From the NCBI RefSeq assembly GCF_000797495.1, contig NZ_JTGN01000009.1, positions 1 through 64,000 of the forward strand: a DNA stretch of 64,000 nucleotides, given 5' to 3'. Positions 8,080-17,218 of this stretch are shown here, piece after piece. The notes beneath the pieces are model-generated. The model had not been told where the DNA came from. It saw only the letters and a program-made list of their open reading frames with translations, and did no database searches. The DNA comes from Robinsoniella peoriensis. Its GTDB lineage: Bacteria; Bacillota; Clostridia; Lachnospirales; Lachnospiraceae. A program made the translations under genes and the position numbers. The first letter of the stretch is position 1. Each line of letters starts with the position of its first letter.

Positions 8080-9095
8080 TGACTATACTGAATATCTTAC
8101 AAAGCAATTTCAAACGCAAACTGGCAAACAAAACACATTTTACCATCATGCTGGTGCTTCCAATACTAGTGGTCGTTCTTGGTATCGCAGCCAATATAGC
8201 ATGTAGGCCTTCTTTTACAATTGGTGTATTAAACCCGGTTCCAACTGTAAAATCAGAACAGATCATTGATACACTAAAGTTAACATCCGGAATAGAAGTA
8301 GAAAATGCTTCTCCCCTTACCATGAAAACAGATATCATAACCGGACGCTATTCAGCGATCATTGAATTTTCCAATGAAACCTTTCATATCAGTTCCATAA
8401 AAGACCAGAAAACCACAGATATACTTTCTGTTATTGTTGAAAAATATTTCGAAAGTCCCACACCGATAGATATCAAACCGCTATTTGGATCTTCCCTGGG
8501 CATGGCGCAGCGTATCAGTGCATTTGTTGTCCTTTTTCTGATGATATCAGCAGCAATTAACGCTTCTTTTATCACAAAAGATAAAAGAAGCGGAACTCTG
8601 CGCCGTATCCAACTTTCACCATGCACCGCCACTTCCTATGTAGCCGGCAATGTACTTTTTAACTCTGTGATTACTTATTTTCAGTATTTGATCGCCGTGT
8701 CAGTGATTGATCTGTTACGTCTGAATACAGGGATCAGCTATGGAAATTTCCTGTTTATGGGTATCTGGGTGACTCTTTTTGCTGCTGCTTTTGGCACATG
8801 TATGGCCTCTTTATTTCATCAGGAAATGCAGGTTAATCTGTTCTCCGCCTGCATTGCTATCATGCTCTCTCTGATCGGCGGAACATTTACTGCATTAGAA
8901 AGAATGCCCCCGATGCTGCAGAGAATCAGTATGATCAGCCCAATTCGGTGGTTTATCGACAATGTGAATGCTATGGTGCAGGGGGAGTCGTGGTTTCAGG
9001 GGATAAGATCAATTATCATACTGTCTCTGTTTATAGCAGGTTTATTTATAATAGCAGCAATTGGAAACCGGAATTACGCTGGGCAAAATCACTGA
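8079..9095 (+). CDS. ABC-2 type exporter permease 2
   Basis: Membrane protein of 338 residues. One N-terminal membrane segment (about 21-43) is followed by an extracytoplasmic domain (about 45-145) and five further segments, the layout of ABC-2 permeases with a large first loop. The motif RMPPMLQRISMISPIRWFIDN near the C-terminus matches permease 1 in position. The start overlaps the previous stop by two bases after AAGGAGG. With the ATPase and permease 1 it completes a heterodimeric exporter. The exported compound is not evident. Confidence 0.87.
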   Translation: MTILNILQSNFKRKLANKTHFTIMLVLPILVVVLGIAANIACRPSFTIGVLNPVPTVKSEQIIDTLKLTSGIEVENASPLTMKTDIITGRYSAIIEFSNETFHISSIKDQKTTDILSVIVEKYFESPTPIDIKPLFGSSLGMAQRISAFVVLFLMISAAINASFITKDKRSGTLRRIQLSPCTATSYVAGNVLFNSVITYFQYLIAVSVIDLLRLNTGISYGNFLFMGIWVTLFAAAFGTCMASLFHQEMQVNLFSACIAIMLSLIGGTFTALERMPPMLQRISMISPIRWFIDNVNAMVQGESWFQGIRSIIILSLFIAGLFIIAAIGNRNYAGQNH

Positions 9096-9096
9096 A

Positions 9097-9213
9097 ATGG
9101 CTGACGCAGCATGGTGTTTTTCAATTGCTATTGACTCTCACATGATGTCAGGGTATAAAGTAGAAACGTTCCATACGATGACATTGAAAAACCGGAGGAG
9201 AGAGACGAAATGA
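9097..9213 (+). CDS. Possible 38-residue bridging ORF
   Basis: A short frame begins one base after the permease stop and ends in an ATGA overlap with the next gene. No ribosome binding site precedes it, but translational re-initiation after the permease stop could serve it. The peptide (MADAAWCFSIAIDSHMMSG...) has no family I recognise. It may only be a spacer or a decayed gene. Confidence 0.2.
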   Translation: MADAAWCFSIAIDSHMMSGYKVETFHTMTLKNRRRETK

Positions 9214-12200
9214 TTAAAAATCACAAAGATTATGTTATAACCCCAATCGGAACTATTTATAAAAAAAATGGAAATCAGCTGATTTCCTTAGAAAGCGAAT
9301 ATCGCAAGGGGCTGAAATTCATTTCCCTGTTCAGCCACGCAATTATCATTTATAAATCCATTCATTCCCCAGCCAATATTATACCTACCTGCCTCTCACA
9401 AAAAACAGTGCAGATTTATGAAGCAGATGAAGATTCAGGCTTACTTACTATTAATGAACTCCAGTTAGAGGAGGATATTCTGACTCTATATGATATCAAG
9501 GCTTATTTTCCTAACGAGGATTGTGTCAAAAATGTTTCCATACCACAGTTCCCCGTAAACCTGGACACTCTGCCCCCTGTATCCCGCAATGATTTATTGC
9601 AGCTTGGAACCATTCATAAGGAAAAAGGTGAATATTTTCTGGAAATACCCGTAGATTTTCAATACTATTCCAAGCTTTTAAAGGGCTATTCCCATATAAA
9701 AATCTGCTGGTGGTTCCACAAATTCGATAAACCGGTCTTCCGCAGAACCCTGGAAGGCCAGCCGCCTTATGAAAATGCGCCCAGAACCGGGGTATTCGCA
9801 TCCCGCTCTCCGGTTCGTCCCAATCCCATTGCCTTAACAACTGCACGGATCTTATCCATTGATGAAGCCCATGGAAGGATTCACGTATCTCAGCTGGACT
9901 GCTTTGACAAAACCCCTTTTCTGGGTTTTAGCCTGTATCATCCGCAAACCGATCAAGTAAAGGACTGCCGTCTGCCTGACTGGCTGGCACATTGGCCGAA
10001 ATGGCTGGATGACAGAGGTTTTGAAATGACCGGTGATGTGCGTATCCTTCCTTCTTCAATTGAAGTCCTGAAAAAATACACGATGAAACAGGAGGCAGAA
10101 TCCCATCCTTCTGCCCATAATTTAATTTTTTCTACCGACGATGAGGATTTTGCCGGACATACCGATGGTATTGTCATAAAAGGTGCAAGACAAAATAATC
10201 TGAAAAATATTGACGTAACGATTCCCTATGGCAAAATAACAGTCATGACCGGTGTAAGCGGAAGCGGTAAATCAAGCCTTGCATTCGATACGATATTTGC
10301 AGAAAGCCAGCAGCGCTTTTTTGAAAGCATGTCACTGTCTGAGCGTTCTCAGTTTAAGTTGATGAGCAAGCCTCAGTTTGACCAGATTACCGGTCTGCCA
10401 CCTGCCATCGCAATATCCCAGCGCAATGCGAATAGAAATCCCAGGTCAACCGTAGGTACCATGACCGATATATATGATCTCCTGAGGTCATTGTTTGCAA
10501 ATATCGGCGTCCGTCACTGTCCGGAATGCGGAAATTCTATTGAGCCCCTTACCGCATCTGAAATTATTCACCTGCTGCTTAACTGCATGCCGGGAACCGT
10601 TCAGGAAATACGGCCATTTCATTCTGATTCTGCACTGGCTACATTAATTGTACCTGAATTTCTGACAGAAAAAGAATGGAAAAATACAGATCATTATTAC
10701 CGCAGATTAAAAGACTCTATAGAAAAAGCATTGAAACTGGGCAGTGGAGCCATAACCGTCAAGCTAACTTATCCAGGAATGCCGGAAGATAAAATTCATT
10801 TTCAGACAACACAAATGTGCTATCACTGTGACCACGTTCTGTTTGAGCTGACACCATCCAGCTTCAGTTTTAATAATCCCGAAAGTATGTGTCCCGTGTG
10901 TAAAGGTCTTGGCCGTATCATGGAAGCAGATATTCATAAAATCATCACGAACCCGGAATTATCCTTATTGGACGGTGCTTCCCCATTTTGGGGGAATCTG
11001 CGGAAATTCCTGAAATCCCCCAATGCCAACTGGATGAAAGGAGAAGTACTCGCTCTTGCTATGGACGAAAATATTGATCTGGAACTGCCCTGGAGGCAAC
11101 TGCCTGAGGATTTTAGAGAAAAAGCATTGTTTGGCGCAGGTGAGAAAGAGGTTTCATTTATGTATGAAAACCGTAATGGGCGAAATGGCACCATTACGCG
11201 AAAAGTGGAAGGTGCATACCATATCATTCACAGACTTTTTAAATCCAGTTCCGGAGATACGGCAAAACAGATTGAAGAAACATACATGACAGCAAGAACC
11301 TGTGATTCCTGCAATGGGGAACGCCTGGCTGCGGAAAGCCGAATGGTGACCATAGCAGATACCAGATTTCCGGATGTGGTACAAATGTCTATGGAACAGC
11401 TGCAAAACTGGATCACTTCACTGCCTGCCAGTCTGGAACCCACAAAGATCAATTTAGCACTTCCCATTCTAAAATCGATGTTCAAGCGTTTAAGCAATTA
11501 CATGAATGCAGGACTCTCCTACCTGACTTTGGACCGCTCTGCCCCAACTCTATCCGGGGGAGAATTGCAGCGTCTGCTATTAGTAACACAGCTAAGCAGC
11601 GGAATATCTAATATACTATATATTTTAGATGAGCCCACAACAGGTCTTCATTCAAAAGATACCCATAAACTTTTGGATCTGATAAAGAAACTGCGGGATA
11701 TGGGAAATACCATGATTGTAGTCGAACATGGTGTTCAGGTAATGCTTGCCGCAGATAAAATTATTGATATTGGTCCTTATGCTGGGGAAGCCGGAGGTTA
11801 TATAACTGCACAGGGCACCCCCGGGGAACTGATGCAAAATAGCGCGTCCCAAACAGGCACTTACCTTTCCGGCAGGCAACGGGTAAGCATTCCCGGTAGA
11901 ACTCTTTTACATGATAAAGATTCCTGGGTTCAACTGACAGGTGTTAAAGGCAATAACCTGAAAAATATCAGCATTTCATTTCCGGTACAGGCCATTACCT
12001 GTATTACGGGAGTTAGTGGCTCCGGTAAGAGTACTTTAGTGGATCAGGGTATTTTCCCGGGTATTCAGAACTATCTGGACGGTAAAAATGTATCTTGCTG
12101 CGGTTATGATTCCGTCATGGGCGCTGATCATTTTACAAAAATTATCCATATCACACAAAAACCTATCGGACGGTCCAGCCGCTCCACGCCGGCTACTTAT

Positions 12201-12914
12201 ACTGGCATTATGGATGAAATCAGGCTTCTATTTGCCCAGACTGATACAGCCAGAGAAAAAAGTTTTAAGCAGAGCCATTTCAGTTTTAACAGTAAAGATG
12301 GTCAATGCCCGGTCTGCCATGGATATGGCTTTCAATCCCTGGATACACAATTTATGCCTTCCGCTGCAGTTGAATGCCCTATGTGCAAAGGCAGGAAGTT
12401 TAATGACGGGGCACTGACCGTATCTTATAACGGGAAAAATATAGCCGAAGTAATGAATATGAGTATCAAAGAGGCTCTTCAATTTTTTTCCGAAAATCAG
12501 AAACTTCATACGATGCTGAATACCTTAACGGAGATCGGACTGGGATATTTAAAATTAGGACAGAGTTCACAGACATTATCCGGCGGTGAAGCCCAGAGAA
12601 TTAAACTAGCCACAGAACTATCTGTAAACTCTTCCGGCAGAACACTCTACCTGCTAGATGAACCGACTACCGGACTCCATTTCAGTGATATTCAGAACTT
12701 ACTTATTATGCTGGATAAAATCGTACAGAATAAAAATACAGTTATTTTAATTGAACACAACCTGCAGGTAATCAAAAATGCAGACTGGATTATTGACCTT
12801 GGCCCGGAAGGGGGAACGAATGGCGGAAATGTTGTATGCCAGGGAACACCTGCAAATGTCTCCAGATGTAAAGAAAGTTATACCGGGGCAATGTTGAAGG
12901 AAGTTATAGAATAA
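9210..12914 (+). CDS. Tandem TsaA/TrmO-like domains fused to a UvrA-like ABC ATPase
   Basis: A 1234-residue fusion. Residues about 10-110 resemble a degenerate TsaA/TrmO domain (PIGTIYKK start, FSHAIII) lacking the RPN motif. Residues about 128-275 are a complete copy with RTGVFASRSPVRPNP from Arg192; TrmO is a SAM-dependent methylase of t6A37 in tRNA. From about 325 on it is a full UvrA-type protein: Walker A at 348-355, LSGGELQR near 781, a second Walker A near 934, a second signature near 1123, and CxxC zinc-finger pairs. The GRKG segment used by classic UvrA to bind UvrB is not found, so a class-II/DrrC-like role (drug resistance or another DNA or RNA function) is more likely than ordinary excision repair. 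The start follows CGGAGGAGAG. Gene order exporter plus UvrA-like parallels drrABC. Confidence 0.85.
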   Translation: MIKNHKDYVITPIGTIYKKNGNQLISLESEYRKGLKFISLFSHAIIIYKSIHSPANIIPTCLSQKTVQIYEADEDSGLLTINELQLEEDILTLYDIKAYFPNEDCVKNVSIPQFPVNLDTLPPVSRNDLLQLGTIHKEKGEYFLEIPVDFQYYSKLLKGYSHIKICWWFHKFDKPVFRRTLEGQPPYENAPRTGVFASRSPVRPNPIALTTARILSIDEAHGRIHVSQLDCFDKTPFLGFSLYHPQTDQVKDCRLPDWLAHWPKWLDDRGFEMTGDVRILPSSIEVLKKYTMKQEAESHPSAHNLIFSTDDEDFAGHTDGIVIKGARQNNLKNIDVTIPYGKITVMTGVSGSGKSSLAFDTIFAESQQRFFESMSLSERSQFKLMSKPQFDQITGLPPAIAISQRNANRNPRSTVGTMTDIYDLLRSLFANIGVRHCPECGNSIEPLTASEIIHLLLNCMPGTVQEIRPFHSDSALATLIVPEFLTEKEWKNTDHYYRRLKDSIEKALKLGSGAITVKLTYPGMPEDKIHFQTTQMCYHCDHVLFELTPSSFSFNNPESMCPVCKGLGRIMEADIHKIITNPELSLLDGASPFWGNLRKFLKSPNANWMKGEVLALAMDENIDLELPWRQLPEDFREKALFGAGEKEVSFMYENRNGRNGTITRKVEGAYHIIHRLFKSSSGDTAKQIEETYMTARTCDSCNGERLAAESRMVTIADTRFPDVVQMSMEQLQNWITSLPASLEPTKINLALPILKSMFKRLSNYMNAGLSYLTLDRSAPTLSGGELQRLLLVTQLSSGISNILYILDEPTTGLHSKDTHKLLDLIKKLRDMGNTMIVVEHGVQVMLAADKIIDIGPYAGEAGGYITAQGTPGELMQNSASQTGTYLSGRQRVSIPGRTLLHDKDSWVQLTGVKGNNLKNISISFPVQAITCITGVSGSGKSTLVDQGIFPGIQNYLDGKNVSCCGYDSVMGADHFTKIIHITQKPIGRSSRSTPATYTGIMDEIRLLFAQTDTAREKSFKQSHFSFNSKDGQCPVCHGYGFQSLDTQFMPSAAVECPMCKGRKFNDGALTVSYNGKNIAEVMNMSIKEALQFFSENQKLHTMLNTLTEIGLGYLKLGQSSQTLSGGEAQRIKLATELSVNSSGRTLYLLDEPTTGLHFSDIQNLLIMLDKIVQNKNTVILIEHNLQVIKNADWIIDLGPEGGTNGGNVVCQGTPANVSRCKESYTGAMLKEVIE

Positions 12915-12946
12915 AAACACTTTAACCGCAGAGTCAGTTACAACAT

Positions 12947-12988
12947 AAAAACCACAAATACACATCATCGCATGTACTTGTGGTTTTT
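12947..12988. terminator. Bidirectional intrinsic terminator
   Basis: Arms 12947-12960 and 12975-12988 (AAAACCACAA and its complement) pair with one A.C position that becomes U.G on the minus strand. A T-run ends the plus-strand stem. It separates the convergent uvrA-like and DUF1349 genes. Confidence 0.75.
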
Positions 12989-13034
12989 TATTATATCAGG
13001 ATTTCTAAGTTATTTACAGTCTTGTTTTCTGCCT

Positions 13035-13610
13035 CTATTTCCCACCCCGGATATCATGCAAAGTACGAAGTTCTAAAGAAACATCCGCAAAATGACGCAT
13101 GCCTCCTTTTCCGGCCGGCGATTGCGCAACCAAGCCTACCTGAATCTTTTTCTGCATGGGCAGGGAACAGATTCTTGCCATCATATAATTCTCACCATCC
13201 AATGAATAATGAACTGCAAAGACATTGTCTTTACGCGCCAGCTGCAGCCATACCTGAGTTCCCTCTATATTCACACCATTTGCATCATCAGAAGTCTGAT
13301 TTGTCATAACAGTTACAACGGAATGTGTACCAATGTCTGTATACTCAAAGCATGCTTTTGCCCATAAACGCTCATTTTCTAATGCAAGAAGAATACAGGC
13401 ATCATAGACATCGGTAAAATCATGGCTCACTTTTGAGCGCAGTACAAAGTCTCCTTCTACTTCCTGATAGAAAAACGGGGCATGTGTTTCAACGCTGCCA
13501 TTGATCGGGTTAACAAAGTAATTTGTTTTTTCCGGTGCGAAAATATGTATTCCATTTTCATCTACTGTACTTTCAGTATCCATATTCCATTTAAATTTAG
13601 AGCAATCCAT
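13035..13610 (-). CDS. DUF1349 domain protein (concanavalin A-like fold)
   Basis: Protein of 191 residues matching the DUF1349 family, a beta-sandwich of the concanavalin A-like lectin/glucanase type; biochemical function is not established. Visible family features are the paired strands around GDFVLRSKVSHDF, the segment ACILLALENERLWAKACFEYT and a C-terminal GLVAQSPAGKG. No signal peptide, so cytosolic. The start follows AGGAGGAAGAAT. It lies last in a leftward group with a nucleoside hydrolase and a broken MFS transporter, but a 314-bp gap precedes it. Confidence 0.8.
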   Translation of the reverse strand: MDCSKFKWNMDTESTVDENGIHIFAPEKTNYFVNPINGSVETHAPFFYQEVEGDFVLRSKVSHDFTDVYDACILLALENERLWAKACFEYTDIGTHSVVTVMTNQTSDDANGVNIEGTQVWLQLARKDNVFAVHYSLDGENYMMARICSLPMQKKIQVGLVAQSPAGKGGMRHFADVSLELRTLHDIRGGK

Positions 13611-13924
13611 TATTCTTCCTCCTGCAGTTCCCTTATTTAACTTTTAAAGTCATTGTATGTATCCAATATGCTGCTTATCTGTTTATGCTGCCATTCACAA
13701 GACCTCAGATTTACACTACGTTATCCGCTGGATACCGTTTTTTGGATTTTAGCGTGAAGTCTTTCTGGTAGAATCTATGGAAGTCATGCATTGCCTTGTT
13801 ATTTTCAGATTCATGCAGCGTTATGCTTTAATAATACCGCGTATACTCCTGGAATGCAATAACAAAAAAGTTTGCTCTTTTTACAGCAGGAATATGGGAG
13901 TATCTGATCAGTCCGGCAAAATGC
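13611..13924. other. Gap between MFS pseudogene and DUF1349 gene
   Basis: No credible gene on either strand. It contains an imperfect long hairpin whose outer arms are ATACTCC (13843-13849) and GGAGTAT (13897-13903), with inner pairing and A/T runs. This may terminate the nucleoside hydrolase/MFS transcript. Confidence 0.4.
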
Positions 13925-15286
13925 TTATTGATAAAATGCCTTCATCGATTTACGGAAACTTAGCAAACTGATGATAGCCGCCACTGACAAAATAATTAAA
14001 ATATTACTGTAAACATACACGCCTTCTGATACAGGAGCAATCGCATGTATTTTTAAATAATCAACGATCATAAAACGGCTGCATACTGCAACACCAATGG
14101 AGGAACTGATATTGATCGTCAGATCATTTATGCCGATACCTCTGCCTACTTCAGCCGGTGGCAGGGAACTGGTTACGGTATCCAGCATTGGAGAATAAAT
14201 CGTATTATACCCTGCAAAAAATAGTATACCCGCCACACTTAGAACTATTTTTCCTTTATTCATGAAGAAAGCAGCGCACAGAAGACCCAGGAAAATCATG
14301 AATGCCCCCAGGCTGATTGTCTGATATCTGCCAAGGCGTGCCGTAATTTTATCCCCATTGATGCCCACAACTGCAGCCGCAATATATCCGGGCAGCAGGA
14401 TATAAGAAATAAGATCCAGAGACCGGGGATACAAGGTACTTACTATAAAGGTACAGATAAAAGCAAATACAAATTGTGCCAGGTACAGTGCAAATACCAT
14501 TATTACTGCCTTTGTATATTTTTTGTTTTCTCTGAAAAATCCCGGTGTGACAAATGCATCTTCTTTCTTGCTGATTTAAATTAAAAATACAATCAGCACA
14601 AGGATTTCAATCCCCGCATAGATTGGCCTGAAATCACTCAACATCAGCATAATCACTACAATGCATATGCTGAACAATCCAATTCCGAATACATCTACAT
14701 GTTTTATTTTCCCTTCATTCTCTACGGGAGCATACTTCCATATAATTGGGATAAATACAGCTGCCATCAGAGAAATAAAAAACAGTGCTTTCCAATTAAC
14801 ATAGGTTGCAAAAACACCTCCCGCCAGTACACCGCATGCCTGGGCTATCTGAAAACAGGCTGTGAACCAGGCAAAGTATTTTAGCTTTTCTTTCCCTTTT
14901 GTATATCGTGATGTGATGACCAGATATAAGGAACTGATTGCCGCCTGTCCTACGGTCTGCAGCACCCTTGCAGCTACTACCATATAAAAATAATTTTGAA
15001 ACAGTAATCCAAATGCAGAACCTGCCACAAATACCGTAGTCCCAAGAAGCAGCAGTTTTTTCACCGGTATATAATCGGAAAGTGTTCCATAAACCACACT
15101 GCATACACCCAGGGCTACGGTACTGAGTGTTACAATCATACTTACTTTACTGGCTGAAACATGAAATTCTTCCGCTAACACCGGAGAAACCGTTACGAAT
15201 GCCTGAACCATTAAATTGGAAAGAACGAACAGAATTAACAGACAGGGCAATAGTTTTCTTGTATTCTTTTCATTATCAACGTCCAT
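13925..15286 (-). pseudogene. MFS transporter interrupted by one in-frame stop
   Basis: Two open stretches (15286 to 14576 and 14500 to 13925) are in the same frame, separated only by a TAA at 14578-14576 and 25 sense codons (ISKKEDAFVTPGFF...). Joined, they give a 453-codon, 12-segment major facilitator protein. The first half has the family loop between segments 2 and 3 (GVCSVVYGTLSDYIPVKKLLL). The start at 15286 follows GGGAGGAAT and lies one base after the nucleoside hydrolase stop. A single substitution would restore it, so it is a recent loss, a readthrough gene or a sequencing error. With the hydrolase it would have imported nucleosides or a related drug-like substrate. Confidence 0.82.
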
Positions 15287-15287
15287 T

Positions 15288-16247
15288 TTATTCCTCCCGG
15301 GCTTTGCTGCAGCGTGTAAAAAGGTTCTGCATGGTATCATCCAGATCTTTTACCAATGCTTTATCATTTACTCCTATGCATACCTTTACATTGGGGTTCA
15401 CATCCCTCAGCTTCTCCTGACTCCCTATGGTTCTTCCTGCTGCCGCACCTTCTGTGACCACGGTCATATGCATTGGAAGCATCTGAAACCAATGGGGATT
15501 TTTTGCTGCGGCAACCGCTGATGGATCATGGAGATAACATCCCCCAATGGATATGTCATGTTCTCCTATATAGTAATCTGTCATGTCTGCAAATACGCTG
15601 CCTGCAGTGCTGCCTGTTTCTCTCCATTTCCTGGTAGACTCTTTTGTTAAGACTGACCGTTGTGTCACATCCAGCCCCACCATTGTAACATCTACTCCGC
15701 TTTCAAATAAATACTTTGCCGCATATGGGTCCTGTGAGATATTTGCTTCCGCATATGGGGTAACATTCCCCGGTATTGTCAAGGCTCCACCCATGATCAC
15801 CACCGGTCCCATAAACTTCGCGATTTCCGGAGCTTTTATAAGGGCTGATGCCAGATTTGACATGGGTCCCGTTGCAACAATCACAAGATCTTTTTTATAT
15901 TTTTTTACAGAAGATATCAAAAAGTCAACACCCGGCATATCTTCTTTGTTTCTCTGGGCTTTTATCATTGAGACCTGACCAACACCATTTTCTCCATGAA
16001 TTCTTGCACTTACTTCCAATCTTAAAAATCCAGGTTTCTTTAATGCATGTTTTTCACCTTCATAGACCGGAATGGATGCCTCATTACACATTTCCAGAAT
16101 ATTCAATACATTTTGTACTCCCATATCCGTATAGACATTTCCATAAGTTCCTACAACCCCCAGTAAATCAATTTCCTCACTTCCCAGTACATAAGCCAGA
16201 GCCATTCCATCATCAATCCCCGTATCCAGATCTAAAATCATCTTCAT
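15288..16247 (-). CDS. Inosine-uridine preferring nucleoside hydrolase
   Basis: Cytosolic N-ribosyl hydrolase of about 319 residues that splits nucleosides into base and ribose. The N-terminal LDLDTGIDDGMAL carries the DTDxGxDD-type calcium-binding aspartates, here with Thr and Ile variants. GVVGTYGN and the C-terminal YLHDPSAVAA (with the late calcium-ligand Asp) are family motifs. The start at 16247 was chosen because AAGGAGA precedes it; an ATG 60 bp upstream lacks such a site. The MFS pseudogene follows at once, and a Crp/Fnr-type regulator is divergent, so it is a likely nucleoside salvage unit. Confidence 0.9.
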   Translation of the reverse strand: MKMILDLDTGIDDGMALAYVLGSEEIDLLGVVGTYGNVYTDMGVQNVLNILEMCNEASIPVYEGEKHALKKPGFLRLEVSARIHGENGVGQVSMIKAQRNKEDMPGVDFLISSVKKYKKDLVIVATGPMSNLASALIKAPEIAKFMGPVVIMGGALTIPGNVTPYAEANISQDPYAAKYLFESGVDVTMVGLDVTQRSVLTKESTRKWRETGSTAGSVFADMTDYYIGEHDISIGGCYLHDPSAVAAAKNPHWFQMLPMHMTVVTEGAAAGRTIGSQEKLRDVNPNVKVCIGVNDKALVKDLDDTMQNLFTRCSKAREE

Positions 16248-16398
16248 CTTTTCTTCTCCTTTCATCCACCCTGGAGCCTGTTTGAAAATAATAAAAGCAA
16301 TTTTCAAATCCCTCTGGTGAATTCTGCATATTATTTGTTTTTTTGCGCTTTTATATTGTGCATATTTGTAATATAATATTTTTATGATATTTTTTCAC

Positions 16399-16410
16399 TG
16401 ACAGTTGTCA
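16399..16410. promoter_or_regulatory. Inverted repeat before the Crp-like gene
   Basis: TGACA-GT-TGTCA, two 5-bp arms around a 2-bp centre, lies just upstream of the ribosome binding site of the Crp/Fnr-type gene and downstream of an A/T-rich TATAATA stretch. A repressing autoregulatory site is plausible. Confidence 0.35.
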
Positions 16411-16429
16411 CTAACGAGGAGGTTTATTT

Positions 16430-17110
16430 TTGAAATTTATTGAAGATGCAAAACAAAAAAACTGGTATATTGAAAAATACCAGATTCACACTATGTTTCA
16501 CTCTAATATGAGAGAGCATATGCAGTTAGCCGTTTATCAGGAAAAAGAATATGTTTATCATCAGGGGGATTTGCTGCAGGGATTGTTTGTTTTTCTCACT
16601 GGTGAGTGGAAAGTATATTATTCTCTCGAAAATGGCAAGGATGCTGTTTTCCGCCTGCTAAAACGCCCCCGCATCGTAGGTGAAATAGAATTTATACTGA
16701 ACTCGCCAGCTACAACAACCATCCAGTCCACAAAGCTATCCTATGCTGTTTATCTTCCCTTTCAGCAGTGCCGCAGCCTGTTAAAAGCAGATGCCGTTTT
16801 TCTTGGAAATATTAGTTATAATATGGCTGAGGCTCTTTATATAACTAATAATAATGCATCTATTAACCAATATTATTCCCCAAAAAGCCGCATTGCATCT
16901 TTTATTTTATCCATAGAAAAGGATGGTCATTTTACATTTAACTATAAACTCCTTCCGGGGCTTACCGGTATGAGCGACCGCCATATGTTCCGTATCTTAA
17001 ATGATTTTATTCAGGATGGATACATTAAAAAATCGGGGGATTATTATACTATTTTAGAATATGGGGCATTAGAAGAGATTTCATGCGAAGCATATATTTA
17101 TGAGATCTAA
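16430..17110 (+). CDS. Crp/Fnr family transcriptional regulator
   Basis: Regulator of 226 residues starting with TTG after GAGGAGG. Residues about 30-125 form a cyclic-nucleotide-binding-type jelly roll (KEYVYHQGDLLQGLFVFLTGEWKVYY, then RIVGEIEF). Residues about 150-215 are the winged helix, with LPGLTGMSDRHMFRILNDF as helix-turn-helix. There is no N-terminal Cys cluster, so it is not an iron-sulfur Fnr. It is divergent from the nucleoside hydrolase operon and is its probable regulator. Effector unknown. Confidence 0.87.
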   Translation: MKFIEDAKQKNWYIEKYQIHTMFHSNMREHMQLAVYQEKEYVYHQGDLLQGLFVFLTGEWKVYYSLENGKDAVFRLLKRPRIVGEIEFILNSPATTTIQSTKLSYAVYLPFQQCRSLLKADAVFLGNISYNMAEALYITNNNASINQYYSPKSRIASFILSIEKDGHFTFNYKLLPGLTGMSDRHMFRILNDFIQDGYIKKSGDYYTILEYGALEEISCEAYIYEI

Positions 17111-17158
17111 TTCTTTCATAAATAGTGCATTAAGTGAATACTACAAAAAAATGGACGG

Positions 17159-17193
17159 CAACCTGCCGTATTAAAACGTAATACGGCAGGTTG
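17159..17193. terminator. Convergent-gene terminator hairpin
   Basis: Perfect 15-bp inverted repeat (17159-17173 with 17179-17193) and 5-nt loop between the Crp-like gene and the leftward sugar permease gene. A T-run of seven follows a few bases later on the minus strand, so it probably ends the sugar transporter transcript. Confidence 0.7.
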
Positions 17194-17218
17194 ATAACTA
17201 AATGTCCAGAGAGTTTTA

